The translations under genes and the position numbers were made by a program. From NCBI GenBank assembly GCA_965369035.1, contig CBDUPF010000045.1, positions 1 to 17,365 on the forward strand: a DNA stretch of 17,365 nucleotides, written 5' to 3'. Every line of letters starts with the position of its first letter. Position 1 is the first letter of the stretch. The notes under the pieces are model-generated. The model was not told the origin of the DNA, ran no database searches, and saw only the letters and a program-made list of their open reading frames with translations. This stretch comes from Aliishimia sp965369035 (GTDB lineage Bacteria; Pseudomonadota; Alphaproteobacteria; Rhodobacterales; Rhodobacteraceae). Below, one piece after another: positions 7,477-14,513 of the stretch.

Positions 7477-8570
7477 TCCTGCACCTCTATTTCGCGCGCA
7501 AGTTCCTGACCGCCTTTCTGGGGCTCGCGCTTGTGCTGTTCTGCTTCATCGCGCTGGTCGACGTGATCGACCTCCTGCGCGATTTCGCCGACGCGGACGT
7601 GACCTTTGCCCAGATCCTCGCGCTGATGCTGCTGAAATCCCCCGGCACGGTCGATCAGATCCTCCCTCTGATCACGCTGCTGGCCACGATTACCCTCTTC
7701 GTCACGCTCGCGCGCACCTCGGAACTGGTCGTGACCCGCGCCGCCGGTCGGTCCGCCATCCGGTCGATGATCGCGCCGGTGGCCGTCGCGGTGATCGCGG
7801 GCGTGGTAGCGGTCACGACGCTGGGCCCGATCGTCGCGGCCTCCTCGAACCGTTTCGCCACCCTCTCCGAAAGCTACCGGACCGGCGGCAATGCGGCGCT
7901 TTCGGTCTCCGGCGAGGGGCTGTGGCTCCGGCAGGGAAGCGACGAGGGGCAGACGGTGATCCGCGCCACCCGCTCCAATGCCGACGCCTCGGTTCTCTAT
8001 GACGTGACATTCCTCAGCTACGCACCGGTAGGCGGCCCGGTCCGGCGGATCGAGGCGGCGAGCGCGGCTCTGGCCAACGGGGAATGGTCGCTTCGGTCGG
8101 CGAAGGACTGGCCGCTGGCACCGGGCAACAACCCCGAGGCCGAGGCGCGCCTGCACGACGTCCTGAAACTGCCCTCCACCCTCACCATCGAGCGTATCCG
8201 GGAAAGCCTCGGCGCGGCTTCGGGTGTGTCGATCTGGGAGATGAGTGCATTCATCGACCAGTTGGAACAGGCCGGGTTCTCCTCGCGCCGCCAGCAGGTC
8301 TGGCTCCAGGCCGAACTCGCCCGGCCACTGTTTCTCGTGGCGATGGTCCTGATCGGCGCGGCCTTCACGATGCGCCACGCGCGCTTCGGCGGCACCGGCC
8401 CGGCGGTCCTCGCCGCGATCCTGCTCGGCTTCGCGCTCTATTTCGCGCGCAGTTTCGCCACGATACTGGGCGAGAACGGCCAGCTTGCGATCCCGCTCGC
8501 GGCCTGGGCGGTACCCATCGCGGGCAACCTGCTGGCCGTCGGGCTGATCCTGCATGTGGAGGACGGATGA
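7473..8570 (+). CDS. lptG: LPS export ABC transporter permease LptG
   Basis: This 365-residue partner of LptF has the same layout: helices at about 9-30, 58-80, 98-122, 283-300, 308-328 and 338-360, with a periplasmic jellyroll at about 135-255. The coupling segment TSELVVTRAAGRS (82-94) follows helix 2 and is the LptB contact in known structures. The later GGTGPAVLAAILLGFALYF region (307-324, partly quoted) is typical of LptG. It overlaps lptF by 4 bp at its start, with AAAGG just upstream, and overlaps lptD by 4 bp at its end. The lptB, lptC and lptA genes are not in this window and must be elsewhere. Confidence 0.94.
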   Translation: MILHLYFARKFLTAFLGLALVLFCFIALVDVIDLLRDFADADVTFAQILALMLLKSPGTVDQILPLITLLATITLFVTLARTSELVVTRAAGRSAIRSMIAPVAVAVIAGVVAVTTLGPIVAASSNRFATLSESYRTGGNAALSVSGEGLWLRQGSDEGQTVIRATRSNADASVLYDVTFLSYAPVGGPVRRIEAASAALANGEWSLRSAKDWPLAPGNNPEAEARLHDVLKLPSTLTIERIRESLGAASGVSIWEMSAFIDQLEQAGFSSRRQQVWLQAELARPLFLVAMVLIGAAFTMRHARFGGTGPAVLAAILLGFALYFARSFATILGENGQLAIPLAAWAVPIAGNLLAVGLILHVEDG

Positions 8571-10711
8571 TCCGCGTCGCTCTCTGCCTCTGTTTCTGGC
8601 TGGCCATCGGGGCATTTCCCCCCGCCACCGCGCAGGTTGCCAAGCCCGAAGCGGCTATTCTGGTTGCCGACGACGTGCAGGTCACGCGCGAACGGGTGTT
8701 GATCGCACGCGGCAACGTCGAAGTGTTCCAGGGCGACCTGAGCCTCACCGCGCGGCAGATCACCTATGACCGCGACACCGACCGGCTGACCTTCGAGGGA
8801 CCGCTGGTGCTGCGCGACGGCGCCTCTGTCCTGATCCTCGCCTCGGAGGCCGAACTCGATACGGATCTCCGCAACGGCATCCTTCGCTCCGCCCGGCTGG
8901 TCCTGGATCAGCAGTTGCAACTGGCCGCGGTGCAGATCAACCGCGTCGACGCGCGCTACAGCCAACTCTACAAGGCCGCCGTCACCTCCTGCCGGGTCTG
9001 CAACGACGGCCGTCCCCCGCTCTGGCAGATCCGCGCGAAACGGATCGTGCACGATCAGGAGGAACGTCAGCTTTATCTCGACGGGGCGCAGTTCCGCGTG
9101 GGCAACGTCCCGATCCTCTACCTGCCGCGCCTGCGCCTGCCGGACCCGACACTGAAGCGCGCGACCGGTTTCCTCATCCCGTCTGTGCGTACGACCTCGC
9201 AATTGTCCACCGGCGTCAAGATCCCCTATTTCTTCAAGCTCGGGGATCACCGCGACCTGACGCTGACACCCTACCTGTCGCCGGAGACGACGACGCTCGA
9301 ATTCCGCTACCGGCAGGCGTTCCGCAAGGGCCGCGTCACCTTCGACGGCGCGGTGACCGACGACAACCTGCGTCCGGGCGAAGATCGCTTCTACCTGTTC
9401 GGGTCCGGGGCCTTCTCGCTGCCCCGCGATTTCCGGCTGGATTTCGATGTCGAGATCACGTCGGACGACGCCTACCTCAATCAATACGGCTACTCCTACA
9501 AGGACCGGCTCGACAGCGCTGTGACAGTGAGCCGGACGCGCCGCGACGAATACATCAGTGCGGGACTCATCGGGTTCCATTCGCTGCGCGACGGCGAGGA
9601 CGATTCGACCCTTCCCACCGTGGTCGTCGACACGATCTACGAACGCCGGTTCTTCCCGAAGGCTACGGGCGGAGAGCTGCGGTTCGGTCTGGTCGCCCAT
9701 TCGCACCTGCGCAGTTCCGAAGATCCGACACCCGGCGAGGGACGCGACGTCACCCGGCTCCACGGCGACATCCGCTGGCTGCGCGGCTGGACACTGGCCG
9801 GCGGGCTCCGGGCCGAGACGCGGCTGGGCGTGGCCTTCGACACTTTCGACACGCGGCAGGACACCATCTATGCCGGAACCGAATCGCGCATCTACAGCCA
9901 TGGGGCGCTCGCGCTGCGCTACCCGATGACGCGGACCGATCCCGACGGCGCCGTGCAGTTCCTCGAGCCGGTGGTGCAACTCGCCTGGATGGACGGACGG
10001 CGGCTCAACGTCGCCAACGATGAAAGCACGCAGGTGGAATTCGACGAGGGCAACCTCTTCGCGCTGTCCCGGTTTCCCGAGGCCGACCGGCGCGAACTGG
10101 GCGGCGTCCTGGCCGTGGGGCTCAACTGGGCGCGCTACGATCCGGATGGTTGGGAGAGTTATGTCTCCGTCGGCCAGATATTCCGCGACGAGGCGATCGC
10201 GGACTTCACCCGCACCTCCGGGCTGAGCGGCACCGAATCCGATTTCCTCGTGGCCGGACAGATCCGCACCCAGTCCGGCCTGTCGCTGGGGGGCCGTTTC
10301 CTGTTCGACGACAGCTTCGATTTCTCCAAGGCGGAAGTTCGCAGCGACTGGACCGGCAACGACCTGACGCTCGGCGGCAGCTACCTCTGGCTGGCGCTGG
10401 ATCCGGCCGAGGACCGGTTCAAGGCGATCTCCGAATTCGCCTTCGACGGCAGCTACCAGTTCAATCGCCACTGGAGTATGTCCGGCAACTGGCGCTATGA
10501 CGTGGAGGACGACCGCACCGCCAGTGCGGGGCTCGGCCTTGGCTACGACAACGAATGCGTCTCCATGGTCCTGTCGATGGAGCGTCGCTTTTACACGTCG
10601 ACAAGTGTTGAGCCCACGACCAATTTCGGCTTTACCATCGCCCTGAGGGGCTTTTCGGCCCAGAACGGAACAGAAAGCTACACCAGATCATGTTCATCGC
10701 CCGCCTTGTGA
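8567..10711 (+). CDS. lptD: Outer-membrane LPS translocon beta-barrel LptD (Imp/OstA)
   Basis: This 714-residue protein inserts lipopolysaccharide into the outer leaflet of the outer membrane with the lipoprotein LptE. The signal peptide is at about 1-22 (ATA-QV). An LptA-like jellyroll follows (about 30-180: VARGNVEV-type repeats, ITYDRDTDRLTFEG). The barrel then starts near GFLIPSVRTTSQLSTGVKIPYF (201-222) and runs to the end, with many alternating aromatic strands. The mature chain has exactly four cysteines: C142 and C145 (SCRVCNDG), C664 (NECV) and C709, consistent with the two-disulfide architecture of LptD. The ATG overlaps the lptG stop (ATGA) and is preceded by GGAGG at 8558-8562. 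The last 22 nt overlap surA, so C709 is encoded across the surA start. The length is somewhat short of E. coli LptD (784). Confidence 0.95.
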   Translation: MIRVALCLCFWLAIGAFPPATAQVAKPEAAILVADDVQVTRERVLIARGNVEVFQGDLSLTARQITYDRDTDRLTFEGPLVLRDGASVLILASEAELDTDLRNGILRSARLVLDQQLQLAAVQINRVDARYSQLYKAAVTSCRVCNDGRPPLWQIRAKRIVHDQEERQLYLDGAQFRVGNVPILYLPRLRLPDPTLKRATGFLIPSVRTTSQLSTGVKIPYFFKLGDHRDLTLTPYLSPETTTLEFRYRQAFRKGRVTFDGAVTDDNLRPGEDRFYLFGSGAFSLPRDFRLDFDVEITSDDAYLNQYGYSYKDRLDSAVTVSRTRRDEYISAGLIGFHSLRDGEDDSTLPTVVVDTIYERRFFPKATGGELRFGLVAHSHLRSSEDPTPGEGRDVTRLHGDIRWLRGWTLAGGLRAETRLGVAFDTFDTRQDTIYAGTESRIYSHGALALRYPMTRTDPDGAVQFLEPVVQLAWMDGRRLNVANDESTQVEFDEGNLFALSRFPEADRRELGGVLAVGLNWARYDPDGWESYVSVGQIFRDEAIADFTRTSGLSGTESDFLVAGQIRTQSGLSLGGRFLFDDSFDFSKAEVRSDWTGNDLTLGGSYLWLALDPAEDRFKAISEFAFDGSYQFNRHWSMSGNWRYDVEDDRTASAGLGLGYDNECVSMVLSMERRFYTSTSVEPTTNFGFTIALRGFSAQNGTESYTRSCSSPAL

Positions 10712-11919
10712 CCCGGATCCTTCCCATGCTGGCCGCGGCTGCGCTCCTTGCGCCGGCCTCGCCCGCGATGGCCCAGAACCCGTTCGCGCCGGTGATCGAG
10801 GTGAATGACGACATCATCACCGCCTACGAGATCGAACAGCGCCAGCGGTTCCTGCGCATCGTCTCGCCCGCCAATTCCGGGCTGGAGACCACGCGGCAGG
10901 AGCTGATCGATGACCGGCTGAGGATGCAGGTCATCCGACAGGTGGGTCTGGAGGCGACCGAAGAGGGCATCCGCGCGGGGATGGAGGAATTCGCCGGCCG
11001 CGCAGACCTGACGGCAGATCAGTTCATCGACGTGCTGGCGCAGCGCGGCATCTCCGAAGAGACGTTCCGCGACTTCGTCTCCGTCGGCATCTCCTGGCGC
11101 GAGCTGATCCGCGCGCGCTTCGGCAACCGCGTCTCGATCAGTGACCAGGAAATCGACCGGGCGCTGGCGGCGGCCAGCACGGGCAGCGGCGTGCGCGTTC
11201 TGCTGTCGGAGATCATCATGCCGGCCCCGCCCGCCCAGGCCGATGCGGTTCTGGCCCGGGCAGAGCGCATCGCACAATCCACGACCTTTGCCGAATTCTC
11301 GACCTTTGCCCGCCAATACTCGGCGACCGCCTCGCGCGGGCAAGGCGGTCGCCTCGGCTGGACGCCGATCACCAATCTGCCGCCGGCACTGCGGCCGCAG
11401 ATCCTGGCACTGGCGCCCGGAGAGGTGACGCAACCCATCGCCCTGCCAAACGCCGTTGCCCTGTTCCAGATGCGCGACATTCAGGAGACGGAAGCCCCGG
11501 CCCCGGAATACAGCGCCATCGAGTATGCGCGCTACTTCATCCCCGGCGGACGCAGCGAAGCGGCGCTGAACGAGGCGGCGAAGATCCGCGCGCGTGTGGA
11601 CCGGTGCGATGACCTTTACGGTGTGGCCAAGGGGCAGCCGGAGGAAGTCCTCGTTCGCGACACCAAGGCGCCGGGCGAGGTCCCGCAGGATATCGCGATC
11701 GAACTCGCCAAGCTCGACAAGGACGAGGTGTCGACGGCGCTGACCACGGCGGATGGATCGGCCCTCGTGTTCCTGATGATGTGCGGCCGGACGCCGGCGC
11801 TCGACCAGGAGGTCAGCCGTGACGCCATCGCGGCCCGGCTTCGGCAGGAACGCCTGACCGGCCTCGCCGACAGCTTCATCCAGCAGTTGCGCGCAGACGC
11901 CCGCATCCGCGAGCGATGA
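10690..11919 (+). CDS. surA: Periplasmic chaperone / peptidyl-prolyl isomerase SurA
   Basis: The product has 409 residues: a signal peptide 1-28 (AMA-QN), a SurA N-terminal chaperone domain at about 33-165 starting with the hallmark IEVNDDIITAYEI (36-48), and one clear parvulin domain at about 166-265 (LLSEIIMPAP, FAEFSTFARQYSA, GGRLGWTP). A second region follows at about 275-367, resembling a worn parvulin domain, and then a C-terminal helix (about 371-400) that pairs with the N-domain in known SurA. SurA escorts outer-membrane proteins, including LptD, to the BAM complex, so its place directly after lptD is functional as well as conserved. The ATG lies inside the lptD 3' end (22-nt overlap). 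The stop overlaps pdxA as ATGA. Confidence 0.92.
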   Translation: MFIARLVTRILPMLAAAALLAPASPAMAQNPFAPVIEVNDDIITAYEIEQRQRFLRIVSPANSGLETTRQELIDDRLRMQVIRQVGLEATEEGIRAGMEEFAGRADLTADQFIDVLAQRGISEETFRDFVSVGISWRELIRARFGNRVSISDQEIDRALAAASTGSGVRVLLSEIIMPAPPAQADAVLARAERIAQSTTFAEFSTFARQYSATASRGQGGRLGWTPITNLPPALRPQILALAPGEVTQPIALPNAVALFQMRDIQETEAPAPEYSAIEYARYFIPGGRSEAALNEAAKIRARVDRCDDLYGVAKGQPEEVLVRDTKAPGEVPQDIAIELAKLDKDEVSTALTTADGSALVFLMMCGRTPALDQEVSRDAIAARLRQERLTGLADSFIQQLRADARIRER

Positions 11920-12899
11920 CCCCCGCCCCCATTGCCGTGACCTGCGGCGAACCGGCCGGGGTCGGACCGGAGATCGCAGCGGCCGCCTGGAACGCGTTGC
12001 GCCACGACATCCCGCTGTTCTGGATCGGTGATCCCCGGCACCTGCCGGCCGGAACGCCGGTGGCCGAAATCTCCGCACCGTCCGAGGCTGCGAGTGTCGC
12101 GAGTACCGCCCTGCCGGTCCTGCACCATGATTTCCCCGGTCACGTAACGCCCGGACGGCTCGACCCCGCCCAGGCGCATTCGGTGATCGAGGTGATCGCG
12201 CGCGCCGTGGGCTTCGCGCAGATCGGTGCGGCGGGCGGGGTCTGCACCGCGCCGATCCACAAGAAGGCGCTGAAGGACGGCGCCGGGTTCCCCTGGCCCG
12301 GACATACCGAGTATCTCGCCCATCTTGCCGGCGACGTGGACGTCGTGATGATGCTGGCCTCCGATCAGTTGCGGGTGGTGCCCACGACGATCCACGTCCC
12401 GCTGGCGCAGGTGCCGAACCTGCTGACCCCGGACCTGCTCCGCCGGACGATCGCCATCACCGCGGCGGGTCTGCGCGATCAGTTCGGCATCGACACGCCC
12501 CGCATCGCGGTCGCGGGGCTGAATCCCCATGCCGGCGAAGGGGGGGCCATCGGAACCGAGGAGGTCCGCTGGATCGCGCCGCTGATACGCGACATGGCAG
12601 ACGAAGGGATCTTCGTGACCGGCCCGCATTCGGCGGACACGCTGTTTCATACCGCCGCCCGCGCGAAATACGATGCGGCGGTGACGATGTATCATGACCA
12701 GGCGCTGATCCCGATCAAGACCCTGGATTTCGACCGGGGCGTGAATGTGACGCTGGGCCTGCCCTTCATCCGCACCTCGCCCGACCACGGCACGGCACTC
12801 GACATCGCGGGCACAGGGGCGGCCAACCCGTCCTCGATGATCCACGCGATCCGCATGGCAGCCGACATGGCGCGGCGACGGCGCAATCCCGCGGGATGA
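11916..12899 (+). CDS. pdxA: 4-hydroxythreonine-4-phosphate dehydrogenase
   Basis: This 327-residue cytoplasmic enzyme oxidises 4-phosphohydroxy-L-threonine with NAD, and the product decarboxylates to the amino-ketone used by PdxJ to make pyridoxine 5'-phosphate. GEPAGVGPEI (11-20) is the family start. The metal-binding histidines are H160 (TTIHVPL), H205 (LNPHAGEGG) and H260 (MYHDQALIP), and H130-T131 in PGHTEYLA are substrate contacts. All are at a constant offset of 6 from E. coli PdxA, which has 329 residues. The start and stop overlap surA and rsmA by 4 bp each. The surA-pdxA-rsmA order is kept from E. coli to alphaproteobacteria. Confidence 0.96.
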   Translation: MTPAPIAVTCGEPAGVGPEIAAAAWNALRHDIPLFWIGDPRHLPAGTPVAEISAPSEAASVASTALPVLHHDFPGHVTPGRLDPAQAHSVIEVIARAVGFAQIGAAGGVCTAPIHKKALKDGAGFPWPGHTEYLAHLAGDVDVVMMLASDQLRVVPTTIHVPLAQVPNLLTPDLLRRTIAITAAGLRDQFGIDTPRIAVAGLNPHAGEGGAIGTEEVRWIAPLIRDMADEGIFVTGPHSADTLFHTAARAKYDAAVTMYHDQALIPIKTLDFDRGVNVTLGLPFIRTSPDHGTALDIAGTGAANPSSMIHAIRMAADMARRRRNPAG

Positions 12900-13738
12900 G
12901 CCGGATCGACGACCTGCCGCCGCTCCGCGAGGTGATCGCCACGCACGGGTTGAGCGCGCGCAAGTCGCTGGGGCAGAACTTCCTGCTCGACCTGAACCTA
13001 ACCGCCAAGATCGCCCGCCAGGCCGGTGACCTGTCACAATGCGACGTGCTGGAGATCGGTCCGGGCCCCGGCGGCCTGACCCGCGGGCTGCTCGCCGAAG
13101 GGGCACGCCGCGTGCTGGCGATCGAGAAGGACGCACGGTGCCGCCCCGCGCTGGAGGAGATCGCGGCGCATTATCCGGGGCGGTTGCAGATCATCGAGGG
13201 CGACGCGCTGACGGTCGACCCGCTTGACCACCTGAACCCGCCGATCCGCGTGGCGGCCAACCTGCCCTACAACATCGGAACGGAGCTTCTGGTGCGCTGG
13301 CTGACGCCGCCCGAATGGCCGCCGTTCTGGCAGTCCCTGACGCTGATGTTCCAGAGGGAGGTCGCCGCGCGCATCACCGCGCCGCCGGGGTCCAAGGCCT
13401 ATGGGCGGCTTTCGATCCTGGCCAGTTGGCGGACGGACGCACGACTGGTCATGTCGCTGCCGCCAGAGGCATTCACACCGCCACCCAAGGTGGCTTCGGC
13501 GGTGGTGCATCTGACCGCCCTGCCGGAACCGCGCTTTCCTGCACGTCCCGGGACGCTGGAGCGCGTCGTGGCGGCTGCCTTCAACCAGCGGCGCAAGATG
13601 CTGCGCGCCGCGCTGAAATCGGTGTCGCCGGAGATCGAGGATCATCTCGCGGCCGCGGGCATACGTCCGACGGACCGGGCCGAAACCGTCCCGCTAGAGG
13701 CGTTCTGCGCACTGGCGCGCAGCCTGGACGGTGCGTGA
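12896..13738 (+). CDS. rsmA: 16S rRNA (adenine(1518)-N6/adenine(1519)-N6)-dimethyltransferase
   Basis: This 280-residue SAM-dependent enzyme puts two methyl groups on each of two adjacent adenines in helix 45 of 16S rRNA, late in 30S assembly. The motifs are in order: SLGQNFL (24-30), SAM loop EIGPGPGGLT (53-62), acidic AIEKDA (75-80), EGDAL (101-105), catalytic NLPYNI (122-127), the C-terminal FTPPPKVASAV (193-203) and FNQRRKMLR (229-237). It ends the lptF operon. The stop TGA (13736-13738) is immediately followed by the stop of the opposing DUF4167 gene, leaving no room for a dedicated terminator. Confidence 0.97.
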   Translation: MSRIDDLPPLREVIATHGLSARKSLGQNFLLDLNLTAKIARQAGDLSQCDVLEIGPGPGGLTRGLLAEGARRVLAIEKDARCRPALEEIAAHYPGRLQIIEGDALTVDPLDHLNPPIRVAANLPYNIGTELLVRWLTPPEWPPFWQSLTLMFQREVAARITAPPGSKAYGRLSILASWRTDARLVMSLPPEAFTPPPKVASAVVHLTALPEPRFPARPGTLERVVAAAFNQRRKMLRAALKSVSPEIEDHLAAAGIRPTDRAETVPLEAFCALARSLDGA

Positions 13739-14305
13739 TTACTCGGCCGCTTCGGGCGCGTTGCTGTCGGGATCCTGCGAGGGGGTGTCCTCGCTCCCGG
13801 CTGCCGGTTTCTTGGGAGATCTCGGCTTGCGCGGACGCGACGCGCGCTTGGGCTTCTGGCCGCCTTCCGGCGTCTCGACCAGCCCGGCGTCCTCGCCCGC
13901 CGTTTCCAGGATCTCCGGCTGGTCGCCGGAACCGGGAGTGCCGCCCGGCGCGGAGTCGGCTGCGGATTCGCGTTCCTGCCGTTCCGCGCGTTCGCGGTCG
14001 CGTTCGGCCTGGCGTTCGCGGTTCTGCCGCTCCTGCTCCTCCCGACGCTGTTCCATCTCGCGCATGGCCTCGCTCAACAGCCGCAGGTAATGCTCCGCAT
14101 GCTGCTGGAAGTTCTCTGCCGCGACACGGTCATTGCTCAGCTGCGCATCACGCGCCAGTTGATTGTACTTGTCGATGATCTGCTGTGGAGTCCCGCGAAC
14201 CTTGCCTTCCGGGCCGGAGCTGTCAAAGACGCGATTGACCACATTGCCGCCCGTAGGGCGGTTGTTACGGTTCTTGTTCCGGGACCGGGATCTTGAAGAC
14301 TTCAT
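13739..14305 (-). CDS. DUF4167 domain protein, charged coiled-coil
   Basis: The product has 188 residues. The N-terminus is very basic (SRSRSRNKNRNNRP, 4-17), then comes the conserved DUF4167 core (about 19-80: VNRVFDSSGPEGKVRGTPQQ, then IIDKYNQLARDAQLSND and ENFQQHAEHYLRLL). Residues 80-112 are an Arg/Glu-rich helix or coiled coil (EMEQRREEQERQNRERQ...). The tail is acidic and low in complexity, with a basic island KPKRASRPRKPRSPKK (151-166) like an AT-hook or nucleic-acid contact. The family is nearly restricted to alphaproteobacteria, and I know of no settled function; RNA or DNA binding is inference from charge. ATG 14305-14303 is chosen because the conserved core begins there and AGG lies 4 nt upstream. 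The frame is open for 53 codons further up, but that part overlaps the predicted promoter and hairpins. The stop codons of this gene and rsmA touch. Confidence 0.9.
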   Translation of the reverse strand: MKSSRSRSRNKNRNNRPTGGNVVNRVFDSSGPEGKVRGTPQQIIDKYNQLARDAQLSNDRVAAENFQQHAEHYLRLLSEAMREMEQRREEQERQNRERQAERDRERAERQERESAADSAPGGTPGSGDQPEILETAGEDAGLVETPEGGQKPKRASRPRKPRSPKKPAAGSEDTPSQDPDSNAPEAAE

Positions 14306-14334
14306 GAAACCTGACGTGTCTTGATTGTCATCTA

Positions 14335-14375
14335 GCTGGCGCGGGGTGCGCTTGCACCGGGCAATTTTGGCCAGC
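14335..14375 (-). promoter_or_regulatory. Leader hairpin B upstream of DUF4167 gene
   Basis: An outer stem pairs 14375-14370 (GCTGGC) with 14340-14335 (GCCAGC), 6 bp. Inside is a 5-bp hairpin, GGTGC (14358-14354) and GCACC (14349-14345), with loop AAGC. It lies 30 nt upstream of the DUF4167 start codon. There is no T-run after it, so it is not a terminator. Confidence 0.5.
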
Positions 14376-14387
14376 GTTTTGGGCTTG

Positions 14388-14425
14388 AAGAGCCTGTGCA
14401 GGCCATCGCCTGCACCCAAGCTCTT
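14388..14425 (-). promoter_or_regulatory. Leader hairpin A upstream of DUF4167 gene
   Basis: On the minus strand AAGAGC (14425-14420) pairs with GCTCTT (14393-14388). After a small internal loop, GTGCAGGC (14415-14408) pairs perfectly with GCCTGCAC (14403-14396) around a GATG tetraloop. That makes 14 paired positions in 38 nt, starting at or next to the +1 predicted from the upstream promoter. No T-run follows. It could be a 5'-end stabiliser, a protein-binding site or part of a regulatory leader. I do not recognise it as a known riboswitch class. Confidence 0.6.
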
Positions 14426-14428
14426 TCC

Positions 14429-14458
14429 TTGATAACCACGCTCGGCGTCGCTGGGCAA
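14429..14458 (-). promoter_or_regulatory. Putative promoter of DUF4167 gene
   Basis: On the minus strand, -35 TTGCCC (14458-14453) and -10 TATCAA (14434-14429) are separated by 18 bp, each matching the sigma-70 consensus at 4 of 6. Two A/T tracts lie just upstream. The +1 would fall near 14423-14421, giving a leader of about 116-118 nt. Confidence 0.4.
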
Positions 14459-14469
14459 GGACAAACTCG

Positions 14470-14496
14470 AAAAAACCGGCGAATTCGAACAAAAAA
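14470..14496 (-). repeat. Two A6 tracts phased at 21 bp (likely bent DNA / UP element)
   Basis: A6 at 14470-14475 and A6 at 14491-14496 (T6 on the minus strand) have centres exactly 21 bp apart, two helical turns. They are the only such tracts visible in a very GC-rich window. They sit just upstream of the -35 of the DUF4167 promoter and immediately after the prmC stop. Curvature or alpha-CTD contact is inferred. The T6 runs are not preceded by convincing stems, so a prmC terminator is not supported. Confidence 0.5.
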
Positions 14497-14513
14497 GTGA
14501 CCTGTCGGGTATG

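Noticed and set aside
8438..10471. 677-codon minus-strand open frame opposite lptD
   Set aside because: No recognisable domain, composition typical of an antisense shadow, and lptD is clearly coding in this stretch.
10640..10655. GCCC-TGAG-GGGC hairpin followed by TTTT near the end of lptD, as an internal terminator
   Set aside because: Only a 4-bp stem and inside codons of a conserved barrel strand; surA follows in the same operon. Probably chance.
14306..14464. 53-codon N-terminal extension of the DUF4167 protein
   Set aside because: The frame is open, but the family core starts at the 14305 ATG and the extension would cover the predicted promoter and hairpins. It remains possible if the promoter call is wrong.
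14459..14513. T6 runs after prmC as Rho-independent terminators
   Set aside because: Neither run is preceded by a stable GC stem; only 3-4-bp pairings can be drawn.
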